A stretch of 64,000 nt of DNA from Microlunatus endophyticus (GCF_014646195.1 NZ_BMMZ01000009.1:62001-126000); one strand, 5' to 3'; shown: positions 1-9,301, counted from the stretch's first letter. Program-made: numbers and translations. The notes: generated by a model from the sequence alone, not told the origin.

Positions 1-717
1 CGGCACCTGGTGCTGACCGCCGACGCCCAGTACAGCCCCGAGACCGAACGCAACGCCATTCGGTCGTTTCTCGCTCATCGGGTGGCCGGCCTGATCATCG
101 CACCCAGCGGCAAGGACCTGAGCTACCTGCGGACCCAGGCCGCGTACGGGCCGGCCGTGGTCTTTGTGGACTCCCCGCCACCGGAGGCGGAAAGCGCCTC
201 GGATTCGGTGACCACGACCAATTTCGAGAGCACCAGGACCGGAGTCGGGCGCCTGGTCGCGCGCGGGCGCCGGCGGATCGGCTACCTCGGCCACCCGCGT
301 GGTGGGACCGGCGCCAACGAGCGCTGGGCCGGCTACCTGGCCGCCTTGGAAGACGCCGGGATCGCGCCGGACCAGTCGGTGATCCGGCACGACCTGGTCA
401 CCGAGGCCGACGCGACCCGGGCCGCCGAACTGATCCTCGCCGCCGGCGACCTCGATGCCCTGATGGTGGACAACAACCAGTTGTGCCTGGGCGTCCTGCA
501 GTCCCCGACCTACGCCAAGCTGCGGCCCGAGACGCTCAGCTTCGACAACTTCGCCCTGGCCCCGCAGTTCGGGATCACCGTCATCGACAGCAACCCGTAC
601 GAGGTCGGGCGAATCGGTGCCCAGCTACTCTTCGGGCGCCTGGCCGACCCGGGCCGTCCGCCGCAGCATGTCCGCATCCCGGCGAACCTGATCGTCCACG
701 ACGACCCGATCTATTGA
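1..717 (+). CDS. LacI/GalR-family transcriptional regulator, C-terminal part (5' end outside window)
   Basis: The reading frame is open from the first base, so the DNA-binding head lies outside the window. The 238 visible residues are a periplasmic-binding-protein-like effector domain: the segment around VAGLIIAPSG, a GRRRIGYLGHP strand, ERWAGYLAAL, and a C-terminal IPANLIVHDD strand typical of LacI regulators that sense sugars. The protein would bind an operator and release it on binding a small carbohydrate or nucleoside. The target is unknown, since the upstream neighbours are not visible. It converges on the beta-propeller gene. Confidence 0.85.
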   Translation, partial: RHLVLTADAQYSPETERNAIRSFLAHRVAGLIIAPSGKDLSYLRTQAAYGPAVVFVDSPPPEAESASDSVTTTNFESTRTGVGRLVARGRRRIGYLGHPRGGTGANERWAGYLAALEDAGIAPDQSVIRHDLVTEADATRAAELILAAGDLDALMVDNNQLCLGVLQSPTYAKLRPETLSFDNFALAPQFGITVIDSNPYEVGRIGAQLLFGRLADPGRPPQHVRIPANLIVHDDPIY

Positions 718-802
718 CCTGATCTGCTGACCGCGCCGGCCATGGGGAGGATCGCGCCGTGATATCCCGGCATGATCTTCCTCACGGGCGGGCACCCCTG
801 CA

Positions 803-1948
803 CTACTCGGCGACAATCCCCTCTCCGCCGGCTGCCTGCGGCACGGTGACCGACCCGATCCGGGACAGGCTACCGTTGCTGTTGATCATGAACTCGTCGA
901 CCATGCCCGCCGCTCCGGTCTGCACATAGAGGTTGCGCCCGTCCTGGCTGACCGCCGCATCGACGGTGCCGGCATCGGTGCTCACGGTCTGCAGCGGGGT
1001 GATCGTGCCGTTGCGCCCGATCCGGTAGCTGGTGACGGTTGCGCTGCCGGCGTTGGAGACGTACGCCACCCCGTCGCGTACGACCACCCAGCAGGTCGCC
1101 TGCTGGTCCGTCGACTCTCGGTCGAGCAGCCCGAGGCTGCCATCACGGCGCAGGGCGAAGGTTGCAACGGAATTGGTGCCCGCCTCGGTGGCGACGACCC
1201 GACCGAACCTGTCGAAATCGAAGCCGAACGGGACCCGGCCGGCCAGCTGGGTCACCACCCGACCGCCGGTCAGCCAGCCGGAAAGGCCGACCCTGAAGGT
1301 CTCGAACGAACTCCCGTCACCCTTGGTGGCAACGATCAGGTCTCGGCCGTCCGGTGTCAGGCTGAGCTCTGCCGGAGTGCTGGTGAACTCCGGCGACGCC
1401 TGCGGGTCGAAGCCCAGTTCGTGGTGCCACTGATCGATCTTGATCAGCTTCCCGCCCAGACTCAGATATCCCTGGATCGATCCGCCGTCGCGGGCGTTGA
1501 GGACGTAGACCGCCCGGCCCGAAGCGGCGATGCTCACCGGGAACGAGCCGCCCGAGTTGATCACCTGCTCACGGACAAGCCCGCTGCCGGTGATCTTGAA
1601 GTTGGTGATCGTATTGCTGCCGGCGTTGACGGCGTACAGGTGATCACCCTGGCGGACCAGCGATTTCTCGGAGGCGAGATGATCGACCTGTGAACCACCG
1701 AGCACGCCGCCCTTGCCGCCGGTCGGATAGCTGATGGCCCCAGTCAGTGTGCCGAAGCTGCCGCGGTTGTAGCGGACGACGGCATTGCCGGCGGTGTTGT
1801 CCGTCTGGACGTAGACGGCGCCCGACGGACTCCGGTTCTGCCTCGTCGGAGTGTGATGGGCGGGCGAGCCCCATGCTGCGGGGACTGCTGTTGTGGCGAG
1901 AGCTGCGGCCAACACCGAACCGGTGATGACGCGAGAACGGGTTTTCAT
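803..1948 (-). CDS. secreted YVTN/lactonase-like beta-propeller protein
   Basis: The 381-residue product begins with a clear Sec signal peptide (basic MKTRSR, then a hydrophobic stretch ending near APAAWG-type residues), so it is probably exported. The mature part is built of repeated propeller blades with segments such as DHLYAVNAGSNTITNFKI, GRAVYVLNARDGG, GVAYVSNAGSATVTSYRI and GRNLYVQTG, as in the 6-phosphogluconolactonase-like/YVTN propellers. The ATG at 1946-1948 is chosen over upstream in-frame starts because the signal peptide begins there and a GGGAG sequence precedes it. Enzymatic activity cannot be assumed. It is divergent from the larA-type gene. Confidence 0.7.
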   Translation of the reverse strand: MKTRSRVITGSVLAAALATTAVPAAWGSPAHHTPTRQNRSPSGAVYVQTDNTAGNAVVRYNRGSFGTLTGAISYPTGGKGGVLGGSQVDHLASEKSLVRQGDHLYAVNAGSNTITNFKITGSGLVREQVINSGGSFPVSIAASGRAVYVLNARDGGSIQGYLSLGGKLIKIDQWHHELGFDPQASPEFTSTPAELSLTPDGRDLIVATKGDGSSFETFRVGLSGWLTGGRVVTQLAGRVPFGFDFDRFGRVVATEAGTNSVATFALRRDGSLGLLDRESTDQQATCWVVVRDGVAYVSNAGSATVTSYRIGRNGTITPLQTVSTDAGTVDAAVSQDGRNLYVQTGAAGMVDEFMINSNGSLSRIGSVTVPQAAGGEGIVAE

Positions 1949-2133
1949 GGGTGACATCTCCCTGGTGACGTGTACGGGTGGTCGACCGTCGCCCGGGGGT
2001 CGGATCGATCGTCGGCGGGTCGCCGGTCGCTGACCATCCAACGTCGGATCAGGCGCCGATCGTCGGCATCGTGGGCGATGGTCATCGGTCCGTAAGCAGT
2101 TGCGATACTTGGCGTACGGAAGGAGTTGCGCTG

Positions 2134-2172
2134 ATGATCTTGGACCACGCGGGACCGGGGCGGGGCCGATGA
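2134..2172 (+). CDS. 12-residue leader ORF coupled to the larA-type gene
   Basis: A perfect AAGGAG (2120-2125) sits eight bases before this ATG, while the larA-type ATG at 2169 has no comparably good site of its own. The peptide reads MILDHAGPGRGR and its TGA (2170-2172) overlaps the larA-type ATG in an ATGA junction. The best reading is a leader that recruits ribosomes and hands them on to the enzyme gene. The peptide itself may have no function. No attenuator hairpin is evident. Confidence 0.5.
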   Translation: MILDHAGPGRGR

Positions 2173-3437
2173 GCCGTGGCGTTCGCCTTGCCTACGGGAA
2201 GACCGGGCTCGATGTCGAGATCCCGGACCACGCGGCCGTGATCAGGCCCCGCGATGTCGCCGCCGCGGACGATCTCAACCAGACGTTACGCAGAGCGCTG
2301 CGGGAGCCGGTCGCCGGGCCGCCGTTGCGGGAGATCGTACGGCCCGGCCAGACCGTGGCTATCTCGATCTGTGACATCACCCGACCCCAGCCACGGCGAC
2401 CGATGCTGGAGGCGATTCTGGCCGAGCTCGACGGGATCGTTCGAACCGAGGACATCGTCGTCCTGGTCGCCACCGGCACCCATCGCCCCAGCACCCAGGA
2501 CGAGCTGGCCGCGATGCTCGGTCCTGACCTGTGCGCGAGTCTGGAGGTCGTCGACCACGACGCCCGGGACGATTCCACCCTGACCTGGTGCGGCATCCGC
2601 GGCGCCGGAGTACCGGTCTGGCTGAACAGCCGCTGGTGCGCCGCCGACGTCAAGATCACCACCGGCTTCGTCGAGCCGCACTTCTTCGCCGGCTTCAGCG
2701 GAGGGCCGAAACTCGTCGCGCCGGGGCTGGCCGGGCTCGAGACCGTCCTGGTGCTGCATGACGCGGACCGGATCGGCGACCCGGCGGCGACCTGGGGCAT
2801 CTGCGAGGGCAACCCTGTCCACGACGACGTCCGCGCCATCGCTGCGGCTACCGGTGTCGACTTCGCGTTCGACGTCGTTCTCAACAACCAGCAGCAGGTG
2901 GTCGCCGCCTTCGGTGGCGAGATCCTGGCTATGCACGCCGCAGCCCGTGAGGTTGTCCGAGAGGTTGCGATGGCGCCGGTCGACGACCTGTTCGACGTGG
3001 TGATCACCACCAACTCGGGCTATCCGCTGGACCAGAATCTCTACCAACTGGTCAAAGGCATGTCTGCGGCGGCGACCGTCGTGCGACCCGGCGGAACGAT
3101 CATCGCCGCCGGCGAGTGCCGGGACGGATTCCCTGATCATGGTCTCTTCCGCGACCTCCTCACTCAGGCCGCGAGCCCGGCAGACCTGGCCGCATCCTTC
3201 ACCGGACCCACCCGCGCCGATCAGTGGCAGGTCCAGGTCCTCGCCCGGATCCTGCAACGCGCCCGGGTGGTCGTCCACAACGACCGGCTCACTGCCGAGG
3301 AACTCGCGGCCGCCCACTTCGGCGCAACGAACGACATCAGCGACTGCACCCGGCAGGCGCTTGCCGCCGCCGGACCGGATGCCCGGCTCTGCGTGCTGCC
3401 CGAGGGACCGCAGACCATCCCCTACCTCCGAGGCTGA
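2169..3437 (+). CDS. LarA-type nickel-pincer racemase (lactate racemase family)
   Basis: The 422-residue protein matches the length of LarA (about 424). Key residues lie at an offset of about -3 from those known in Lactobacillus LarA: H105 in GTHRP, H171 in EPHFF, K181 in GGPK (attachment of the nickel-pincer nucleotide) and H197 in VLHDAD (nickel ligand). DITRP at 69-73 is also conserved. The family racemises or epimerises 2-hydroxyacids by hydride transfer; the substrate here is not certain to be lactate. No larB, larC or larE cofactor gene is in the window. ATG 2169 is chosen on homology length and on coupling to the leader ORF. It converges on an enolase-superfamily gene, suggesting hydroxyacid or sugar-acid metabolism. 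Confidence 0.85.
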   Translation: MSRGVRLAYGKTGLDVEIPDHAAVIRPRDVAAADDLNQTLRRALREPVAGPPLREIVRPGQTVAISICDITRPQPRRPMLEAILAELDGIVRTEDIVVLVATGTHRPSTQDELAAMLGPDLCASLEVVDHDARDDSTLTWCGIRGAGVPVWLNSRWCAADVKITTGFVEPHFFAGFSGGPKLVAPGLAGLETVLVLHDADRIGDPAATWGICEGNPVHDDVRAIAAATGVDFAFDVVLNNQQQVVAAFGGEILAMHAAAREVVREVAMAPVDDLFDVVITTNSGYPLDQNLYQLVKGMSAAATVVRPGGTIIAAGECRDGFPDHGLFRDLLTQAASPADLAASFTGPTRADQWQVQVLARILQRARVVVHNDRLTAEELAAAHFGATNDISDCTRQALAAAGPDARLCVLPEGPQTIPYLRG

Positions 3438-3478
3438 TCCGCTGTTCGCGGCTAAGGACCGGCCGTGATCCCGGCCGC

Positions 3479-4558
3479 TCAGACCACCCGGAGCCCGAAT
3501 CCCGGCGTATCGGGAACGGTGAGCATTCCGTCGACGACGGCGTACCCGCCCTCCACTCCATCGGTCTGTCCGCGTACGCCCTCGACCGTGATCACGTCGG
3601 CCAGGCCGACCGCCATCTGCCCGGCATAGCAGGTCTTGATCGGCAGTCCCCAGGCATGCGGCGAGATCTTGATGCCGGAACCGCCGAGCTTCGCGGCCAG
3701 AGCCCGCCAGGGCGTCAGTCCGAAGCCGACAACGTCCATCAACAGGACGTCCACCAGCCCTGCTTCGGCGAATCGGACGACCTCATCGACATCGGGGCGG
3801 TACTCGCCGTCGGCGATCAGCACCTCGCCGCCGGTGCTGCGCCGCCAGTCCCGCAATCGCTCGAGTCCGTTGCGGTGCTCGTTGAACGGCTCCTCGAACC
3901 AGAACAGGCCGACGTCCGCGACGCTCTCGAGGAAGTTGATCGCGGCCTCGACGCTGAAGCCGTTGTTGCCGTCGACCAGCAGCCGGGCTGACGGGAAGGC
4001 ATCGTGCACCGCCCGCACCACCTCCACGTCACGCTGGAACCCTTCGCGCTCCCCCATCCAGGTGAACCCGCGCCCGATCTTGATCTTGAACGCCCGGTGC
4101 CCGTCGTCCCAGCCGTCCTGGACGTTTTCCAGCACCACATCGATTCCTCGCGGTGCATCGAGCGGATCAAGATCATCGAAGTAGATCGAGCCGTCGTAGG
4201 TGCTGATCTCCCGGCCGCCATGATCACCGAGGATCGTGTGCACCGACTGCCCGGTGAGGATGCCGGCAAGATCATGAAGGGCGAAGTCTGCCCACAGGGT
4301 CGCCGGATCCAGGACGCCGACGCCAAGATCGAAAATCTCATCGACACGTTTCCCGATCAGCGATCCCGGGTCGTCACACCGACCACCCAACAGCCCCCAG
4401 CCGGTGGCGCCGTCGATCGTGCTGATGGTGACCGCGGGCGCGGTCGGGCCGGTGCCGTGCGTGCCGAGGACCGCGTTCCGCCCGATACTGCGCGGATAGC
4501 GGGTGATCACGTCGTTGAGCTCGACCGAGGAGATCCGGGTGTGGAGGTTGTCGCTCAC
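3479..4558 (-). CDS. mandelate racemase/muconate lactonizing enzyme family protein (enolase superfamily)
   Basis: The 359-residue protein has the enolase-superfamily capping domain followed by a beta/alpha barrel. Visible active-site elements are K158-I-K160, D196 in LLVDGNN, E222/E223 in WFEEPF, D250/E252 in LIADGE, and H301 in ISPHAW. The paired KxK and the late His resemble sugar-acid dehydratases or racemases of the MR/MLE group, but the substrate cannot be read from the sequence. Translation starts at GTG with GGAAGG upstream. It converges on the LarA-type gene, so the pair may process related hydroxyacids. Confidence 0.8.
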   Translation of the reverse strand: MSDNLHTRISSVELNDVITRYPRSIGRNAVLGTHGTGPTAPAVTISTIDGATGWGLLGGRCDDPGSLIGKRVDEIFDLGVGVLDPATLWADFALHDLAGILTGQSVHTILGDHGGREISTYDGSIYFDDLDPLDAPRGIDVVLENVQDGWDDGHRAFKIKIGRGFTWMGEREGFQRDVEVVRAVHDAFPSARLLVDGNNGFSVEAAINFLESVADVGLFWFEEPFNEHRNGLERLRDWRRSTGGEVLIADGEYRPDVDEVVRFAEAGLVDVLLMDVVGFGLTPWRALAAKLGGSGIKISPHAWGLPIKTCYAGQMAVGLADVITVEGVRGQTDGVEGGYAVVDGMLTVPDTPGFGLRVV

Positions 4559-4630
4559 ATCGTGCCTTCCGGTTGCGTCTGTACGAACGACTATCCCTTA
4601 TTCGATCATCGACGACGCAGCGACCCTGCG

Positions 4631-5686
4631 TCAGCCCTGGAGCTTCTTCAGCCCGGCCTCGAGTTCGTCGAGCACGGCGAGCGCATCGCCGTAGCCACCG
4701 ACCAGAAGATCGGGGAACGGGACGAGTCGGCCGGCCTTGACCGCCGGTAGCTGCTTCCAGAGCTTCTGGGCGAACAGCTGCGGCCCCTTGTTGTTGGGCT
4801 TGTCGTCGTAGTCGGCATAGAAGCCGATCACACCAGCATCGTCGAGCTTTCCGATCTGCTCGTACGACACGGCAAGGATCCCGGCGCCGGGATCCTTGCT
4901 GGCGGTCGCCGCGGTGGTCGCGCCGGCGAAGCGAACGCCGGCGTCGGCCAGCACCCGACCGGGATCGGTCCTCGGTCCGTAGACCCAGAACTGCCCGGCA
5001 GTGAAGCCGCCCTGCAGAATGTCCCAGGTGTAGGCGGCCAGCTGGGTCGCGTACGCCTTCTTGATCTCGGCGCTGCGGGTGACCAGCCGGGTCTTGAGCG
5101 CATCCAGCTGGTCGGTGCGATTGACGGCGTCGGCGACAATTGCGGCGGTGCCCTGCCAACTGGTGGCCGGGGCGATCACGGTCGGAGCCAGTGCGGTGAG
5201 CTTGCTGTAGACGTTGGTGTTCCACTCGTAGTCGAGTCCGATGATCAGGTCAGGGTTGAGGGTCGCGACCTTCTCGACGTCGATGGCGCCGGCGGTGCCG
5301 ACCTTCGTCGCGGCGTCCCATTTGGCGCGGTAGCGCGGGGAGATGTATTCGCTGCCCTGGTCGTAGACGCCGATCGAGGCCAGCCCCAGGTCGTACAGCG
5401 TTGCGGTCGCAGCGGGCTGGATCGAAACCACCCGCTTGGGATCCGCGGGAACCCGGACACTGCCCTTGGCGGTCTGTACGGTGCGAGTGCTCGGCACCGA
5501 CGGCGTTGACGAGGCGCTCGGATCGGACGCACCGCAGGCGGCCAGGCCGAGGAGGGTTGCACTGCCGACACCGCCGGCCAGGAGACCACGACGGGTCAGC
5601 TGGTCGATGATCCGTACGAATTCGGTCTCGACATCGGTCCCGGTGTCGGTCCGGGTGTCGCGGCGCTCGGGCGCGAGCAGGGTCAT
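4631..5686 (-). CDS. iron-siderophore ABC transporter substrate-binding lipoprotein
   Basis: The 351-residue protein is a FecB/FepB/FhuD-type binding protein with a twin-arginine-like signal (LTRRGLLAGG, arginines 32-33) and a lipobox ending at C51 (LGLAAC). Later segments TVQTAKGSVRVPADPKRVVSI and NPDLIIGLDYEW are typical of ferric-siderophore binding proteins. It would sit on the outer face of the membrane and deliver a ferric siderophore. The ATG has GGAGG upstream. It carries its own iron box, between its start and the stop of the ABC gene before it, and so is probably iron-repressed independently of the ABC pair. Confidence 0.9.
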   Translation of the reverse strand: MTLLAPERRDTRTDTGTDVETEFVRIIDQLTRRGLLAGGVGSATLLGLAACGASDPSASSTPSVPSTRTVQTAKGSVRVPADPKRVVSIQPAATATLYDLGLASIGVYDQGSEYISPRYRAKWDAATKVGTAGAIDVEKVATLNPDLIIGLDYEWNTNVYSKLTALAPTVIAPATSWQGTAAIVADAVNRTDQLDALKTRLVTRSAEIKKAYATQLAAYTWDILQGGFTAGQFWVYGPRTDPGRVLADAGVRFAGATTAATASKDPGAGILAVSYEQIGKLDDAGVIGFYADYDDKPNNKGPQLFAQKLWKQLPAVKAGRLVPFPDLLVGGYGDALAVLDELEAGLKKLQG

Positions 5687-5701
5687 GGATTCCTCCGAGG
5701 G

Positions 5702-5720
5702 TTAGGTAAGACTAAGTTAG
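5702..5720. promoter_or_regulatory. DtxR/IdeR-type iron box upstream of the siderophore-binding lipoprotein
   Basis: TTAGGTAAGACTAAGTTAG matches 14 of 19 positions of the IdeR/DtxR consensus when counted by hand. A second, partial site begins at 5717 (TTAGGGCAGACTAA), so two repressor dimers may bind. It lies 16 bases before the start codon of the binding-protein gene. Confidence 0.75.
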
Positions 5721-5726
5721 GGCAGA

Positions 5727-7547
5727 CTAATCCAGATCTGCGCCGGGCTGGCGACCGGTGCTGAAAGATCTCGTTCCGGACCAGCCCGCCCAGAGATCGG
5801 CGTACTCGTCGGACCTGAGGAGCAGTTCCTCGTGGGTGCCGGAGGCGGCGATCCGACCGTCAGCCATCACGATGATCAGGTCGGCGCCGCGGACCTGGCT
5901 GAGCCGGTGGGCGACCACCACCGCCGATCTGCCTCTGGTGATCGCCGCGGCCGCCCGGTCGAGGGCCCGAGCGGCGTCACTACCCGCCTCGGCAGTGGCC
6001 TCGTCCAGGATCACCACCGGCGGGTCGAGGAGCAGCACCCGTGCCAGCGCCATCTGCTGCGCCTGGCTGGCGGTCAGCGCAACTCCGCCACCACCGACGG
6101 CGGTGTCGATCCCGTCGGCCATCGCTTCGACCCACGCTGTGGCCCCGACCGCGTCGAGCGCCTGCCGCAGCTGGTGATCGGACGCCTCCGGCACCGCCAG
6201 TCGGAGATTGTCCGCGACCGAGCCGGCGAAGACATGCGTCTCCTGGGTGACCAGAGCGATGACCTGTTGCGGCAGGTCGAGCCGCTCCAGTCCGACGCCG
6301 TTGTATTCGACCGTTCCGGACCGCGGCTCGCGGATGCCTGCCAGCAGAGAGGCCACCGTCGACTTCCCGGACCCGGTCGTCCCCACCACGGCGACCGTAC
6401 GACCCGGTTCCAGCCGCAGCCCGACGTCGCGGACCGCGTCCGGCCCGTCGCCGTAGGCGAACCGGAGGTGATCGGCCACGAGTAGCCCTCCGGGGCCGGT
6501 CGACGCGGGGTGCCCGGGCAGCCCGGCCCGACGCCGCTGGTCGGCGACACCGATCAGCCGGGCCAGACCCGCGCCCGCTTGCTGGATGCTGTCGAAGACA
6601 CCAAGCACCGTATTGATCGGATCGAAGAGCCGTGCGAAGAACAGCGCGGCCGCGGTTGCGGCCCCGATCGAGGCCAGGTCCTCGCGCACGAGCAGGAAGG
6701 CGACCAGCAGGATCGCGCCCAGGCCGACGAACTCGGCGAGGTTGAGCCGGCCGAAGAACCGGGTGGCGATCCGGGTCGCACGGAATTCGTACGCCATCGA
6801 GTCGGCCGACGCGGCTTCGATCCGGTCGCGCTGCCAGTCGCCGAGACGTAGGGCACGCAACGTCGTCAGTGATCCGAATCCGGTGAGCAGGGCGGATGCG
6901 CGACGCCCGTCGGCGATCCGCCCGGCGGCGTAGACCGGCCGGGAGTTACGCAGATACCAACGCAGCGTGTGGGCCTGGATCGGGACGGCGAGCAGGCCGG
7001 CGAGGGCGAACCGCCAGTCGAGAGTGGCCAGGCCGGCCAGGGTGGTGAGGATGGACAGCGCGGCGCCGACGAAGCTGCCCAGCGCTCCCGACGCGGCGTC
7101 GGAGACCAGGTCGACGTCACCCGACACCCGCGAGACCAGGTCGCCGGTGCCGGCCGCTTCCACAGTGTCGATGGGCAGTTCGACGGCAGCCGAGACGGCC
7201 TCCTCGCGCAGCCGGGCGACGGCCGGAAGCACCAGTCGCGCGAGCAGCACCTCCGACAACCAGGCGACAACGGCCGAGGCGACGGCGGCGCCCGCCAACA
7301 AGATCATCGGCGCTACGACGGCGCTCGGGTGCCGCCGGTCGGCGATGGCCTGGGTGATCCATCCGATGGCCACCGGTCCGGCGAGCCCGAGCAGGCTGGC
7401 GATGATCATCACCACCACGGTGATGATCATCAGCGGCCACCGGTCCCGGATCAGCCCGCGAACGTAGGTGGCGATCCGCCGACCGGTGGCGATCGGCAGC
7501 AGACCGGCCAGCGGTTCCTGATGCCGAGGCTCGAGGGTTGCGGTCAT
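5727..7547 (-). CDS. heterodimeric ABC transporter subunit, six-helix permease fused to ATPase (siderophore-type, YbtP/YbtQ- or Irt-like)
   Basis: The 606-residue protein has an exporter-fold membrane domain followed by an ATPase. Walker A (GTTGSGKST), the Q-loop (VTQE), Walker B with catalytic Glu (VVILDEAT) and the switch His (VVAHRLS) are canonical. The signature motif is not: TASQAQQ stands where LSGGQQ is expected. The partner gene, overlapping by ATGA, has the reverse pattern, so the two form a heterodimer with one competent ATP site. Exporter-fold pairs next to AraC regulators and siderophore genes (YbtPQ, IrtAB) import ferric siderophores. Here too import is more likely than export, but direction is inference. 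The ATG at 7545-7547 is chosen for coupling to the upstream gene. Confidence 0.85.
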   Translation of the reverse strand: MTATLEPRHQEPLAGLLPIATGRRIATYVRGLIRDRWPLMIITVVVMIIASLLGLAGPVAIGWITQAIADRRHPSAVVAPMILLAGAAVASAVVAWLSEVLLARLVLPAVARLREEAVSAAVELPIDTVEAAGTGDLVSRVSGDVDLVSDAASGALGSFVGAALSILTTLAGLATLDWRFALAGLLAVPIQAHTLRWYLRNSRPVYAAGRIADGRRASALLTGFGSLTTLRALRLGDWQRDRIEAASADSMAYEFRATRIATRFFGRLNLAEFVGLGAILLVAFLLVREDLASIGAATAAALFFARLFDPINTVLGVFDSIQQAGAGLARLIGVADQRRRAGLPGHPASTGPGGLLVADHLRFAYGDGPDAVRDVGLRLEPGRTVAVVGTTGSGKSTVASLLAGIREPRSGTVEYNGVGLERLDLPQQVIALVTQETHVFAGSVADNLRLAVPEASDHQLRQALDAVGATAWVEAMADGIDTAVGGGGVALTASQAQQMALARVLLLDPPVVILDEATAEAGSDAARALDRAAAAITRGRSAVVVAHRLSQVRGADLIIVMADGRIAASGTHEELLLRSDEYADLWAGWSGTRSFSTGRQPGADLD

Positions 7548-9292
7548 CGTGCGACCAGATCCCGGTAGCCGCGATCGGCCAGCAGGTCGTGATGCGCTCC
7601 GGCCCGGCAGCCGCTCGGTCCGAGGAAGATCACCCGGTCGCACCGGGACAGCCAGGCCGGACTGCTGGTGATCACCAGGGTGGTGTGATGCCTACGCAGG
7701 TCCCGGACCCGTGCGGCGATCGCGTCCTCGGTCGCGGCATCGACGGCCGTCGTCGGATCGTGGAGTACCAGGGTCGGGGCGTCCGCGGCCAGGAGGCAGG
7801 CGAGCGCGACCCGCTGGCGCTGCCCGCCGGAGAGCGTCTCGCCCCGATCACCGACCTGCGTGTCGGCACCTCGTGGCACGGCGTCGATGACCTGGTCGGC
7901 GAATGCCGCCTGGGCGGCCCTGGTGACGGCTGGGCCATCAGTCGCGATCCTGGCCAGGTTGTCGGCGATGCTGCCCGGCAGCACGGCGGTGTCGTGATGA
8001 CCGACCAGCAGCCGCCCCCGTAGCTCCGCAAGCGGGATCGCGGTGAGAGGGCGGCAGTCCAGTTCGATGGTCCCGCCGACCGGATCGGATTCCCGGGCGA
8101 GCAGGTCGGCGATGCGGACCGCGAGCGCGGGGTCGCCGCAGACGATTCCGGTCATCAGGCCCGGCGGGATCCCCGCAGTCAGCCGGAGGTCGCGGCCGAG
8201 ATCGACCTCGCTGAATTCGAGGCTGCCGCCGCTGTTCGGTGCCGCGGTCCAGGAGCCCGGCTCGCGTACGGGGTCGACGACCGCAGGATCCATGATCAGC
8301 ACCTCGCGGATGCGCTCGGCAGAGGCGAGCGCCTGGGCGTACGCGGCACTCGCGCCGGACGCGACCTGCATCGGACCGATCACGAACGCGGCCAGGCCGA
8401 GAGCCGAGATCAGGCCGCCGAGGCCGAGCCGGCCGGTGAGCGCGAGCCAACCGCCCGCACCGGTGATCAAGGCCAGATAGAGGCCGGTCAGTGCGGTGCC
8501 GACGGCGGTCAGCGTGGCCTGGGCGGAGACCACGTGCAGCGAGGCGCGGGCCGAGGACTGGCTGACCCGGCGGTACTGGTCGGCCGCGTTGCGCTGGGCC
8601 CCGATGCCCTGCAACACCCGGAGTCCGTGGATGACATCCTCGGCAAACGTCGTCGCCCGCGCCCGCCGGGCCTGCTCCGTCGTGCTGCGACGGCGGACCA
8701 ACCGCGAGACGACCGACTGGACCACCAGCAGCGCGATGGTGCCCACGACGATGATCACGGCGAGGACGACCGAGAACCGCAGCAGCATGATCGTCGACGC
8801 ACACAAAACGACGACGGCCGCGATGGCGGTTGCGAGCATGCCCGCATACGCACCGACCCGGTTGGCGTCACTGGCGGCGCGGCTCAGCAGGTCGCCAGGG
8901 GCAAGACCGACACCGCCGCCCGGCCGCAGCACCCGTTCGGCGAGCCAGAGGCGTACCCGGTGACCGGTGTGCTGTTTGGCCCGCATGCTGGCCCGCGCGC
9001 CGAACCGGTACGACAGCGACAGGAAGCCGAAGTCGGCCGCCAGAATGATCAACCAGAGCGCGATCGAACGGCCGGATCCATGATCGACAGCGTGGCTGAT
9101 GGCGCTGCCGATGATCACCGGGACCAGCGATTCGCCCAACTGGTGGGTGCTGTAAAGGGTCGATGCCACGATCAGGTCCCGGCGGCGGGTCCGCAGCGCT
9201 CCCCACAGCAGGCTGCGAGCCGACCCGGCAGCAAGAGGACTCCGTGCCTGGAGCGACTCTCGGCGCTCAGTGGTCAAGACGGACGAGGACAC
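7544..9292 (-). CDS. heterodimeric ABC transporter subunit with degenerate ATPase (siderophore-type)
   Basis: The 582-residue protein has an N-terminal six-helix membrane domain and a C-terminal ATPase-like domain. The ATPase has lost Walker A (CGDPALAVR replaces GxxGxGKST), the Q-loop Gln (GHHD), the catalytic Glu (LVLHDPTT) and the switch His (VITSSPAW), yet keeps a perfect LSGGQRQR signature. That signature would complete the ATP site formed by the Walker A of the downstream subunit. The start is GTG. It is first in its operon, with an iron box just upstream and an AraC gene divergent, which supports iron-regulated siderophore transport. Confidence 0.85.
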   Translation of the reverse strand: MSSSVLTTERRESLQARSPLAAGSARSLLWGALRTRRRDLIVASTLYSTHQLGESLVPVIIGSAISHAVDHGSGRSIALWLIILAADFGFLSLSYRFGARASMRAKQHTGHRVRLWLAERVLRPGGGVGLAPGDLLSRAASDANRVGAYAGMLATAIAAVVVLCASTIMLLRFSVVLAVIIVVGTIALLVVQSVVSRLVRRRSTTEQARRARATTFAEDVIHGLRVLQGIGAQRNAADQYRRVSQSSARASLHVVSAQATLTAVGTALTGLYLALITGAGGWLALTGRLGLGGLISALGLAAFVIGPMQVASGASAAYAQALASAERIREVLIMDPAVVDPVREPGSWTAAPNSGGSLEFSEVDLGRDLRLTAGIPPGLMTGIVCGDPALAVRIADLLARESDPVGGTIELDCRPLTAIPLAELRGRLLVGHHDTAVLPGSIADNLARIATDGPAVTRAAQAAFADQVIDAVPRGADTQVGDRGETLSGGQRQRVALACLLAADAPTLVLHDPTTAVDAATEDAIAARVRDLRRHHTTLVITSSPAWLSRCDRVIFLGPSGCRAGAHHDLLADRGYRDLVAR

Positions 9293-9301
9293 CCGGCTAC
9301 G

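Noticed and set aside
3479-4558. Assigning a specific substrate to the enolase-superfamily enzyme
   Set aside because: The catalytic residues fit several dehydratase and racemase groups, and the neighbours do not decide between them.
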